Of a DNA stretch of 64,000 nt, positions 29,402-37,524 are shown in pieces; position 1 is the stretch's first letter, and each line of letters starts with the position of its first letter. The notes beneath the pieces were generated by a model. The model was not told where the DNA came from and did not search any database. It worked only from the letters and a program-made list of their open reading frames with translations. The position numbers and the translations under genes were made by a program. The DNA comes from Cerasicoccus frondis (GTDB taxonomy: Bacteria; Verrucomicrobiota; Verrucomicrobiia; Opitutales; Cerasicoccaceae): NCBI GenBank assembly GCA_031296915.1, contig JAVDPC010000005.1:207850-271849 (forward strand). Direction: 5' to 3'.

Positions 29402-32400
29402 ATGAAATTCCGAATATCCCTCTCCCGTGCGGCGCTCGCTTGTGCCTTGCTATGCGGCGTATTGTCCGCCCGCGCCGCCGAACGCCCCAATGTGCTTTTC
29501 CTGTCGGTCGACGACTTGAAGCCCAGCATGGGCGCCTACGGCGACAGCCTGGCCATCACGCCAAACATCGACCGTCTGGCGGACGACAGCTCCGTCATGC
29601 TCAATAACTACTGCCAACAAGCCGTTTGCGCGCCATCGCGCATGAGCATGTTCACCGGGCTGCGCCCGGACTCAACCAAAGTCTGGGATCTGCGCACCAA
29701 CATTCAGGACTCCAACCCGGAGGCAGTCACGATGCAGCAGCTCTTTAAGGAAAATGGCTACACCACTGCCGCTTCGGGCAAAGTCATGCACGGCGCCCGC
29801 AACGAGCACCCAGAGTCCTGGTCCGTCCCCTTCACATCGAAAAAAGACCTGCCCTACGCCGAAGGCTTCCCTGTCCCCGCTCACGACAACGCGTTCTACC
29901 AAGGTGAGCACGAACAGGAAGTTTACGCCGAAATGCAGGCCGAAAACATTCGCGACTGGCGCAAGCGCATGACCTACATGGCCGACAAGGGCGCACAGCC
30001 TTCCATGGAAGGACTCGACATCCCGGACGATGCCTATGCCGACGGCGCACTCGCCAACTGGGCCATCGATCAACTCGAATCCTACGCGCAAACCAAGGAG
30101 CCATTTTTCCTGACCGTCGGCTTCATGAAGCCTCACCTTCCTTTTGTCGCGCCCAAGAAATACTGGGACCTGTATGACCAGAAAAACCTGCCTTTGGCCG
30201 AATTCCGTGAACACGCGGAAAACACGCCAGACTGGGTTTATCATAAGTATGGCGAGCTCCGCTCATACTCCGATATTTCCAGAGACTGGAATACATCCAT
30301 CGACGACGACACCGCCCGCGCGCTCATCAACGGCTACTACGCCTGCGTCTCCTATGTCGACGCCCAGATCGGCCGCGTCCTCAACAAGCTCGACGAACTC
30401 GGCCTCGCCGACAACACGATCATTGTTCTCTGGGGCGATCATGGCTGGCACCTCGGCGACCATGACATGTGGTGCAAGCACAGTAATTTCGAGCAAGCCA
30501 CCCGCTCCCCCCTCATCATTCATGCACCAGGCTTCAAGCCAGGACGCGTGGAGAGCATGACGGAGTTTGTCGACATTTTCCCGACGCTCGTTCAATTGGC
30601 AGACCTAAAGGAACCTTACCCGCTCGAAGGCGTGAGCCTCGTGCCCGTCATGGAAAACCCCAACGCCAAGGTGAAGGATTTTTCCATCAGTCAATATAAC
30701 CGCCAAAAGGACACCATGGGCTACGCGCTGCGCACAGAGCGCTACCGCTACGTCATGTGGATGGGCGCAAACTGGCGCACAAACATGCCTTTCGATCCAA
30801 GCCTGGTCGAATTCGTGGAGCTCTATGACTACGAAAACGATCCCTTGGAAACCGTGAACGAAGCGGAAAACATCGCCTACGCAGACGTCGCCGCCGAGCT
30901 CAAGGCCCAGATGCTCGACTACTTCAAAACTTATGTAACCGCGCCTCAACCAGTCGCGGCAGCCTCCGCTGGCAGCGCGACCAACATTGACCTAGCCGCG
31001 ATTAACCTCAATGCCACCACCAACCGTTTTGCCCAACCTTCCCGCGATGGCGACGGCATCATGATTGACTTCGAGCTGAGTAAAAAATGGCCCAGCGTAG
31101 ACTTCTTTGCACCGGGCGGCTCCTGGAATCTCTCCGCCAATAGCGGCCTCGAAGTTTCCGTGACCAATCTGAGCCCTGAGCAATACCGCGTCACCGCCTA
31201 CGTCGCGAACGAAGGCGACGTCAACGCGAACAAAAAACGCGCAGGCGGCGGCGAATACGTACCCGGCGGCGCCACCCGCACCATCAAGATTAACTTCTCC
31301 GACAGCCAGGGCCCATTCAACCCTGCCAACGTTGCCCAGATGCGCATCTTTGCTGATAAGCTGAGCGCCCCCGGCAAGCTACGCATCAACAGCGTTACCG
31401 GAGTCGGTGGACAGTTCAAGTCTGCTGCGCCGCAGGCCTCCGCACGCCCCGCAGCCACAACTTCCGCCCCGACCCAGCTTGCAGGCGAAGGCAGCGAGTT
31501 GTTCGATCCGGCGACAGTAAACCCAATCACGCTGCCCACCCGCTTTTCCCGTGGGACAGTCAGCAACGGAGAGCTCATCCTCGATTTCGAGAACAACCCC
31601 AAGTGGCCCAGCGTCGACTTCATGGCGCCGGCTGGCGGTTGGAATTTGTCCAATGCAAGCGGTGTGGACATCTCCGTTACCAACCTTGGCAACACGCAAT
31701 TTCGCGCGCAGTCCTATGTGGCGAATCCGGACGACACCAACGCCGACCGCAAGCGTGCGAACAGCAACGTGATGCTCGCGCCCGGCGACACCAAAGTCAT
31801 CCACATTCAGTTTAGCGACAGCCCGGCATTCCGTTCCAACGACGTGAGCTACCTGCGCATCTTTGTCGATAAGCTCAACGGCCCCGCCCAACTCCGCGTA
31901 AACAGCGTCACCACAGTTGGCGGCTCGGCGCAGGGTGGCAGCGCCCCGCAGGCATCCAATTCTGGCGCAGCAAATCCCATGGTGAAGGAAGGCAGCACCG
32001 GCCTGGGCAAAATACAGTATATCCGCGACCACGGAGCCGCGAAACCCAGCAGCGCACCAACGCGCACAGCGGCCAGCAACGCCACCGCCAAGGCAGTGAC
32101 CGGAGGCGAATTGTTGGACATGAGCCAGATTTCCAGCGCCAACACCGAGCTGCGCTTTGCGACAGTCGCGCCCAACCCTGATGGCAAATCCGCGCGACTC
32201 GACTTTGAACTCAGCCCCAAGTGGCCCAGTGTTCAATTCTTCCCGCAGGAAGGCGGCCTCTGGGACCTCAGCAGCTACAGCGCAGTCGACGTCACCCTGA
32301 CCAATGACAGCGCCGAGCCGGTTAAGGCGTTTGCCTTTGTTGCGAACCCGGGGCACACTCAGCAAACGAAAAAAGCCGTCAGCGCCAAAGCAACAATTGG

Positions 32401-32545
32401 CCCCGGACAAACCGAAACGTTGTCCATTGTCCTGGACCCCAATACGCCCAACTTCGATCCAAAGCAAGTTGAGGAGCTTCGCGTCTTCATCGGCATGCAC
32501 AAGTCGCCCATTACCTTAACGATGACCGACGTCACTGCCCGTTAG
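29402..32545 (+). CDS. Secreted S1 sulfatase with three C-terminal beta-sandwich-like repeats
   Basis: 1047 residues, about twice the usual length. A signal peptide (to about residue 26) precedes the sulfatase domain (27-515). Metal-binding DD is in FLSVDDLKP, and the formylglycine site is Cys76 in VCAPSRMSMFTG. WGDHGWHLGDHDMW and KHSNFEQATRSPL mark the iduronate-sulfatase-like group. Three similar units follow (about 530-673, 697-845, 903-1047), each with a KWPSVxFFxP..WxLS core and an LRIF or LRVF strand. They resemble carbohydrate-binding modules of algal polysaccharide enzymes. A family A repeat follows the stop. The substrate is probably a sulfated polysaccharide. Confidence 0.93.
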   Translation: MKFRISLSRAALACALLCGVLSARAAERPNVLFLSVDDLKPSMGAYGDSLAITPNIDRLADDSSVMLNNYCQQAVCAPSRMSMFTGLRPDSTKVWDLRTNIQDSNPEAVTMQQLFKENGYTTAASGKVMHGARNEHPESWSVPFTSKKDLPYAEGFPVPAHDNAFYQGEHEQEVYAEMQAENIRDWRKRMTYMADKGAQPSMEGLDIPDDAYADGALANWAIDQLESYAQTKEPFFLTVGFMKPHLPFVAPKKYWDLYDQKNLPLAEFREHAENTPDWVYHKYGELRSYSDISRDWNTSIDDDTARALINGYYACVSYVDAQIGRVLNKLDELGLADNTIIVLWGDHGWHLGDHDMWCKHSNFEQATRSPLIIHAPGFKPGRVESMTEFVDIFPTLVQLADLKEPYPLEGVSLVPVMENPNAKVKDFSISQYNRQKDTMGYALRTERYRYVMWMGANWRTNMPFDPSLVEFVELYDYENDPLETVNEAENIAYADVAAELKAQMLDYFKTYVTAPQPVAAASAGSATNIDLAAINLNATTNRFAQPSRDGDGIMIDFELSKKWPSVDFFAPGGSWNLSANSGLEVSVTNLSPEQYRVTAYVANEGDVNANKKRAGGGEYVPGGATRTIKINFSDSQGPFNPANVAQMRIFADKLSAPGKLRINSVTGVGGQFKSAAPQASARPAATTSAPTQLAGEGSELFDPATVNPITLPTRFSRGTVSNGELILDFENNPKWPSVDFMAPAGGWNLSNASGVDISVTNLGNTQFRAQSYVANPDDTNADRKRANSNVMLAPGDTKVIHIQFSDSPAFRSNDVSYLRIFVDKLNGPAQLRVNSVTTVGGSAQGGSAPQASNSGAANPMVKEGSTGLGKIQYIRDHGAAKPSSAPTRTAASNATAKAVTGGELLDMSQISSANTELRFATVAPNPDGKSARLDFELSPKWPSVQFFPQEGGLWDLSSYSAVDVTLTNDSAEPVKAFAFVANPGHTQQTKKAVSAKATIGPGQTETLSIVLDPNTPNFDPKQVEELRVFIGMHKSPITLTMTDVTAR

Positions 32546-32550
32546 CCCCC

Positions 32551-32592
32551 CCAGCCTCCGGCTGGACCGATCAATTTGCCCATTGGGCAAAT
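32551..32592 (+). repeat. 3'-end repeat, family A
   Basis: CCAGCCTCCGGCTGG (32551-32565), ACCGAT, then ATTTGCCCATTGGGCAAAT (32574-32592), starting 5 bp after the sulfatase stop. Confidence 0.75.
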
Positions 32593-32620
32593 GCCAAGCA
32601 GAAACGCAACTAACATATTT

Positions 32621-32657
32621 AAGCAGGGCGGAACTCAAGTGGTTCCGCCCTTTGCTT
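32621..32657 (+). terminator. Terminator after sulfatase 1
   Basis: GGGCGGAAC (32626-32634) pairs with GTTCCGCCC (32642-32650), extended by AAGCA/TGCTT with a 2-base bulge. T-tract weak. Confidence 0.6.
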
Positions 32658-32804
32658 GTACCAATTGCTGGGTAGTGCTTTTAGAAACATGATGCGCATC
32701 ATGAACAAAGCAGAGACGACTGATGCCGCAGTGAAAACACTACCTAACTAAGATCAGCGTCGCTCAAATAATAAATTCGCTAGCAGATAACTGGGCGTGG
32801 CGTA

Positions 32805-32842
32805 CAAAAAGAACGACGCAAGCCCCCCAGCCTGCGTCGTTC
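32805..32842 (-). terminator. Terminator after the PEP-CTERM gene at 32874
   Basis: On the minus strand a 10-bp stem (GAACGACGCA, 32842-32833, with TGCGTCGTTC, 32820-32811) is followed by a T-tract (32810-32806). Confidence 0.85.
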
Positions 32843-32873
32843 CAACGAGATGTTAGTTATCGAGAAAAGATAA

Positions 32874-33620
32874 TTACTTGCGACGACGCATGATGCCCAA
32901 GGTCAGCACAGAGGCGCCAAGCACCATGGCGTACGTCGACGGCTCGGGAATAACCGAGCCTGTAGTGTCGATCGTCAAATTCGAGATGGTTGCGATCATG
33001 GGACTGCCGTCGAAGTCCTCGCCCCAGGCATCACCACCAAAGTTGAATTGTATCTCGTCAAAAATGCTGTTGATCGTGGTTAAGTCGTTCGTAACGGTCC
33101 GCGGCGTGGAGAGCGTTGGGCTGCTGTAAGTAATCGACATTTCATCGACGTCAGTACGCTCGATCAAGAGCGTCATCTGATGCGCGGTGATGCCCATCGA
33201 ATTCAGCAACTGATACTTGCCGAGATTCGTGTCACTGGAGCCACCCACTTTCTCGCCAAAAGTTAAGTCTCCATTCGTGTCGGTATCGAGCGGGTTCACA
33301 CGCGCCTGATAGAAGTCGCCATCGGAATTGGCGAAGTTGATATTGAAGGTTGAAGCAGTGTTGGTCGGCACGTTGTCCAACTGCAGATCAAACGTAATCG
33401 ACATCGTCTCGTTCAGCCCAAGCTGGTAGGTATCCGGCAGGCTTGCCGTAGCAAAAGAATTCTTTGACGTGCTGATGCTGATCGTGTCCGCTCCCGAGCT
33501 GACTTCAGCGGCGCCGCCAGAGAAGTCAAAAGTCAGGTCGGAAACGCTGCTAACGATGGTTACCGCGCTAAGACTGTAAGCGCAGCAGGAAGTAAGACCA
33601 ATGAGAAGAAGCTTATTCAT
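32874..33620 (-). CDS. PEP-CTERM secreted protein
   Basis: 248 residues. A signal peptide (MNKLLLIGLTSCCAYSLSA), a Thr/Ser-rich beta body of about 200 residues and the tail IPEPSTYAMVLGASVLTLGIMRRRK with its exosortase-type PEP motif. The body's repeated short strands suggest a jelly-roll lectin-like fold, but no family is recognised. The shared promoter element lies 75 bp upstream, placing it in the predicted sulfatase regulon. A clear terminator follows. Confidence 0.87.
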   Translation of the reverse strand: MNKLLLIGLTSCCAYSLSAVTIVSSVSDLTFDFSGGAAEVSSGADTISISTSKNSFATASLPDTYQLGLNETMSITFDLQLDNVPTNTASTFNINFANSDGDFYQARVNPLDTDTNGDLTFGEKVGGSSDTNLGKYQLLNSMGITAHQMTLLIERTDVDEMSITYSSPTLSTPRTVTNDLTTINSIFDEIQFNFGGDAWGEDFDGSPMIATISNLTIDTTGSVIPEPSTYAMVLGASVLTLGIMRRRK

Positions 33621-33695
33621 AATGTTAAGAGGGGTTAGAGGTATTGATGGCTTCTATTAATAGGCATATCCCGCCGTGGTTCAAACACCGCGCAA

Positions 33696-33709
33696 TGAAA
33701 CCATATTCA
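33696..33709 (-). promoter_or_regulatory. TGWATAATGTTNCA-like element, PEP-CTERM gene
   Basis: Minus strand TGAATATGGTTTCA, 12 of 14 matches to the copy at 37427 and 75 bp before the PEP-CTERM start. It could also serve the divergent sulfatase 140 bp away. Confidence 0.5.
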
Positions 33710-33849
33710 GAAGCCTGGGTGAATTATCGACACAAAGACGATTCACTCAAGCCACCCATCCAATGGATATGGTTCCAGAGCGGGTTTATTGCGCCATCTT
33801 AAGCGGATTTTAAAATAACGGAAAAATTTAGCCCCCCTCCCCGGCGCAC

Positions 33850-35502
33850 ATGAGCAAACGCCCCAACATCCTCTGGATTTCCTTTGAAGACAGCAACCCA
33901 TGCTACGGTTGCTATGGCGATACCGTCGCCCAAACGCCCAACGTGGATCAACTGGCGGCAGAGGGCTGCATCTGGCCCAACGCCTACTCCAGCGCGCCGG
34001 TTTGCGCCCCCGCGCGCGCTGGCGTTATCACTGGCATGTATCCGATCTCCATTGGCGCGCAACACATGCGGACCAGCCATAAGCAGGAGGGCATGCCCGG
34101 CGTGCCCACGCCCTATTCCGCTGTCATTCCCGCCCATGTAAAATGCTTTTCGGAATACTTGCGCGCCGAGGGCTACTACTGCACCAACAACATCAAAACC
34201 GACTACCAATTTACCCCGCCGATTACCGCTTGGGACGAGATCAGTTTTGAGGCTCATTGGCGCAACCGGCCTGATCCGGAGCAGCCATTTTTCGCGGTTT
34301 TTAACTTCGAGCAGTCCCATGAAAGCAATATGTGGGAGGAAAACTGCAACGGCTTGGTCATCGATCCAGCCGACGTAAAGCTGCCGCCGTATTTTCCAGA
34401 TACGCGACGCGTCCGCGAAGCCATGGCGCGCATGTATTCTAATCTCGTCGACAACGACCGCCGCCTGGGCGAGCTGCTTGCTCAACTGGCCGAAGACGGT
34501 TTGGCGGAAAACACCATCGTCTGCCATTGGAGCGACCACGGCCCCCTGCCCCGCGGCAAACGCTGGCTCTACGACTCCGGGCTTCACGTTCCTATGATCG
34601 TTCGTTGGCCCGGACAGATTGAACCGGGCACGCTCAACGACGCCCTCGTCAGCACAATCGATCTCGCCCCCACCATGCTTGCCGCAGCGGGAGTCCAACT
34701 GCCACGCCACCTACAGGGCCAGGTCTTCTTCGGGCAAGAAACCAACGAAACACGCGACTACATTTTTGCATCCCGGGATCGCTTTGACTGCGCCTACGAC
34801 CGCGTTCGCTGCGCCCGTGATGATCGCTTCAAATACATCCGTAATTATTACCCGGAAAAGGGACGCGCCGCCTGGCAGCCCTACATGCACCAGCACCCCA
34901 TTATGCAGGAGCTCTGGCGCTTGCGCACCGAAGACGGGCTCAACGCAGTGCAAGAGGCGGCTTTCTTTGCGCCCAACCGCCCGCCGGAAGAGCTTTATGA
35001 CACGCATGTCGATCCCGATGAGCTGCACAACCTCGCTGGCGATGCCGAGTACAGCGCCACCCTGCAACGCATGCGCGCGGCGACGGACCAGTGGCTGCGC
35101 GACGTCGGCGACCTGAGCGAACTCAGTGAATTCGAAATGGTGCGACGCTGGTATCCCGATGGCAAGCAACCCACTACCGCAGCGCCCATGCCCATCATCA
35201 TTGATGCGCAACATCCGGGCGTGGAAGCCTATCACCCGGACGAAACCTATGAGACGCCCGCCTGGCTGATGCTGGAATGCTCCACCCAAGGCGCCTCCAT
35301 TGCCTGGCGCTATGCGGAGGACGAACACGAGCGCTGGCGTCTTTACACCCAGCCGATCAAGCTTTCAGCCGGCGAACACGCCATCTCCGCGCGCGCCGTG
35401 CGCATTGGTTATGCCGACAGCGAACCGGTGGAAGTCCAGTTGCAACTCGGGGGCAAAAAGCAAACCCACGCGGAGGCCTACGTCAACGCGGGCAAGGACT
35501 GA
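33850..35502 (+). CDS. S1 sulfatase without signal peptide
   Basis: 550 residues. It begins MSKRPNILWISFEDSNPCYGCYG with no export signal, unlike the other two sulfatases. The formylglycine site is Cys52 in PVCAPARAGVITG. HWSDHGPLPRGKRWLYDSGLHVPMIVRWPG is the usual metal and substrate stretch. The last ~100 residues (PTTAAPMPIIIDAQHPG onward) are an added beta-rich domain. It is probably cytoplasmic, acting on imported sulfated sugars. Its end overlaps the convergent LacI gene by 25 bp. Confidence 0.92.
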   Translation: MSKRPNILWISFEDSNPCYGCYGDTVAQTPNVDQLAAEGCIWPNAYSSAPVCAPARAGVITGMYPISIGAQHMRTSHKQEGMPGVPTPYSAVIPAHVKCFSEYLRAEGYYCTNNIKTDYQFTPPITAWDEISFEAHWRNRPDPEQPFFAVFNFEQSHESNMWEENCNGLVIDPADVKLPPYFPDTRRVREAMARMYSNLVDNDRRLGELLAQLAEDGLAENTIVCHWSDHGPLPRGKRWLYDSGLHVPMIVRWPGQIEPGTLNDALVSTIDLAPTMLAAAGVQLPRHLQGQVFFGQETNETRDYIFASRDRFDCAYDRVRCARDDRFKYIRNYYPEKGRAAWQPYMHQHPIMQELWRLRTEDGLNAVQEAAFFAPNRPPEELYDTHVDPDELHNLAGDAEYSATLQRMRAATDQWLRDVGDLSELSEFEMVRRWYPDGKQPTTAAPMPIIIDAQHPGVEAYHPDETYETPAWLMLECSTQGASIAWRYAEDEHERWRLYTQPIKLSAGEHAISARAVRIGYADSEPVEVQLQLGGKKQTHAEAYVNAGKD

Positions 35503-36518
35503 CCGTCCTTCCAGACGCCGTTGACCATTTCCACCAGTTGCCCCTGACTGGCGCCAGTCGCGCCGGAGCGAACCATCATGTTGAGCAGTTGAAGACCTCG
35601 CTCAAACAAAAGCACATTATCCCGGAAGTAGCCTGCAATCTCGCCGATTTTGGATGCATCCCACATGTTCACCGAAGCAAAGGCGAAGTCATCCGGCACG
35701 CGCACATTGATCTCATCGAGCATTTCCACCTCGTGGTGCGTATCGCCAAGGAGCACATCGGGCTGATATTTCTCCAGCCACTTGAGCAGTTTCTCGTTCG
35801 GCCCTTTTGCTTCTTTCGGATAAAAGAAGATAGGAATGCGGTTCTTGGCTGGTTGAACAAAACGCTGGCGGCAGTAGACGGCGCCCAATCGCTGGTCCAT
35901 CGAAAACGATTCCGGATATTCTTCGAAAATGACGCCAAATCGTCGGTAGCCCAACGCCTCCAACTGCTTCCACACCTTCTCGATGCTGCGGAACTCATCA
36001 TGCATGATGATCGGGCAATTTGGCTGCACCTGCGATACGTTGATGCTCACTGCCGCAAACCGCTGGCAGAGCTCAGTGATGTCGTAGGAGGTTGATGAGA
36101 GCAGGGAAAAAACAATGCCGGACACGCCTTGCGATTCCAGCCGGTGAATGAGCTTTTGCACCGTGGCGAACTCACTCATGTCAATCGGAATCAAGGTGTA
36201 ACCCAGCGCCTTGGACGACTCCTTAAAGCGTTTAAACTGTGCAGTGGCGACGCTGGCGTCCTGCCCTGCCCCATCGTAAAGGAAGCATAAATTGAGCCCC
36301 TCGTCAGCACGACGTCCACGCCAGCGGCGCTCAATCAAAACCTGTAATGCCGGGTCCGGGCGATAGCCTAATTTATCGGCGACGCCCTGCACATGGAGAC
36401 GCGTTTTCTCAGCCGTGCTGGGATCGTCCCGCAACGCTCGTGAAACGGTGGCCAAGCTGACGCCCGCCTCCTTAGCGACGTCACGCAGGGTAATGTGTTG
36501 GCTACTGTTCAGGGGCAG
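35478..36518 (-). CDS. LacI-family transcriptional regulator without a normal start codon
   Basis: About 346 residues if read from the CTG at 36518. The HTH reads ITLRDVAKEAGVSLATVSRALRDDPSTAEKTR, then a hinge and a periplasmic-binding-like sensor domain to the end. No ATG, GTG or TTG precedes the HTH; the first TTG (36455) lies inside it. The same frame continues upstream into the esterase, broken only by the TAA at 36536-36534. Possible starts are CTG 36518, CTG 36512 or ATT 36494, none with a clear ribosome site. It probably controls the neighbouring sulfatase genes. Protein identity is firm, the start is not. Confidence 0.8.
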   Translation of the reverse strand: MPLNSSQHITLRDVAKEAGVSLATVSRALRDDPSTAEKTRLHVQGVADKLGYRPDPALQVLIERRWRGRRADEGLNLCFLYDGAGQDASVATAQFKRFKESSKALGYTLIPIDMSEFATVQKLIHRLESQGVSGIVFSLLSSTSYDITELCQRFAAVSINVSQVQPNCPIIMHDEFRSIEKVWKQLEALGYRRFGVIFEEYPESFSMDQRLGAVYCRQRFVQPAKNRIPIFFYPKEAKGPNEKLLKWLEKYQPDVLLGDTHHEVEMLDEINVRVPDDFAFASVNMWDASKIGEIAGYFRDNVLLFERGLQLLNMMVRSGATGASQGQLVEMVNGVWKDGQSLPALT

Positions 36519-36533
36519 AAAATAAAATTTAGA

Positions 36534-37364
36534 TTACTGGATGTAGCCCAGTGATCGCAGGAAAATGATCATCTGGTCGATTGTTTCCTGCTGATATTGT
36601 GGGCGGTTAAAAAATCCGTGCGTGGCGCCTTCGAAAAGGATCAGGTCGCAGCGCGTGCCAGCGGCTTCCATCTGGGCCTGGTATTCCAGCACCATGGGCA
36701 ACGGTGAAACGTTGTCGTCATCGCCAATCTCCAAGAGGGTCGGCGGCAATTCCGCAATGCGGTGCAGTGGTGAAACGGTCTCCCAATCATTCACCGCATT
36801 CTTCACGTAGCCATGCGCGTAGCCATCGGGGCCTGTGCTGAGGACGGGATTCAGCAAAATCAATGCGGCCGGTTTGGTGCTGATCGCGGAATTTTCGCCC
36901 GGTTCATCTGGCGCATCGCTGATCGCCGTGCATTGCGCGACATGGGCGCCAGCCGAACCGCCGCCTGCTAAAATTTTATTCGGATCAATGCCCATTTCGA
37001 CCGCATGCTCGCGGACATAGCGCAAGGCCGACTTGCCGTCCTGCACACATTCTTTCGGGCTAACGCCGTGGCTGCTCTTCGTCCGGTATTGAGCAGAAAT
37101 GCCCACGATGCCTTGAGCCGCCAATTCACGAATGTAGGGATAAAATTGCCCAGGCTTGCCCTGCTTCCAGCCGCCTCCAAAGAAAAAGACGACCGCCGGG
37201 CGTTGGTCCGAAGCGGTGTGTCCCTTCGGGTATGCAACGTGCAGTTGCAAGTTCTCCCCCTCCACTTCTTTAAATTCGATCAGCTCAACGCCGTTCTGCG
37301 CCAGAGTTGCGTTAGTGAATGCAAAGAGCATCGTGAGGATTATCAATAATCGGGGTGTAATCAT
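36534..37364 (-). CDS. Secreted alpha/beta hydrolase (BD-FAE-like esterase)
   Basis: 276 residues from the ATG at 37364. A signal peptide (MITPRLLIILTMLFAFTNATLA) precedes the hydrolase. FFFGGGW replaces the common HGGGF oxyanion motif (first residue F-G-G-G), and the nucleophile elbow is GGGSAGAH. LLEIGDDDNVSPL and GATHGFF hold the Asp and His. It likely removes acyl groups from sugars outside the cytoplasm. It shares a reading frame with the downstream LacI gene, and the shared promoter element is 62 bp upstream. Confidence 0.88.
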   Translation of the reverse strand: MITPRLLIILTMLFAFTNATLAQNGVELIEFKEVEGENLQLHVAYPKGHTASDQRPAVVFFFGGGWKQGKPGQFYPYIRELAAQGIVGISAQYRTKSSHGVSPKECVQDGKSALRYVREHAVEMGIDPNKILAGGGSAGAHVAQCTAISDAPDEPGENSAISTKPAALILLNPVLSTGPDGYAHGYVKNAVNDWETVSPLHRIAELPPTLLEIGDDDNVSPLPMVLEYQAQMEAAGTRCDLILFEGATHGFFNRPQYQQETIDQMIIFLRSLGYIQ

Positions 37365-37426
37365 AGGATGAAGCAAAGCTGCTTCTAAACTTATGACACG
37401 GTATACTAGCGGCAAGGGCCATCAAT

Positions 37427-37440
37427 TGAAACATTATTCA
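37427..37440 (-). promoter_or_regulatory. TGWATAATGTTNCA element, esterase-LacI
   Basis: Minus strand TGAATAATGTTTCA, 62 bp before the esterase ATG. It has TGAA..TTCA symmetry as expected for a dimeric regulator. Confidence 0.6.
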
Positions 37441-37457
37441 CAAACAACGCGATTTCA

Positions 37458-37471
37458 TGTATAATGTTACA
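37458..37471 (+). promoter_or_regulatory. TGWATAATGTTNCA element, sulfatase 3
   Basis: TGTATAATGTTACA, 53 bp before the ATG, with TGTA..TACA symmetry and an embedded TATAAT. The esterase copy is only 17 bp away on the other strand. Confidence 0.6.
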
Positions 37472-37524
37472 AGGCAAGTCAATTGCCTGAACCCGTATAA
37501 AATTCAAAATAGTTGTTAATCCCC

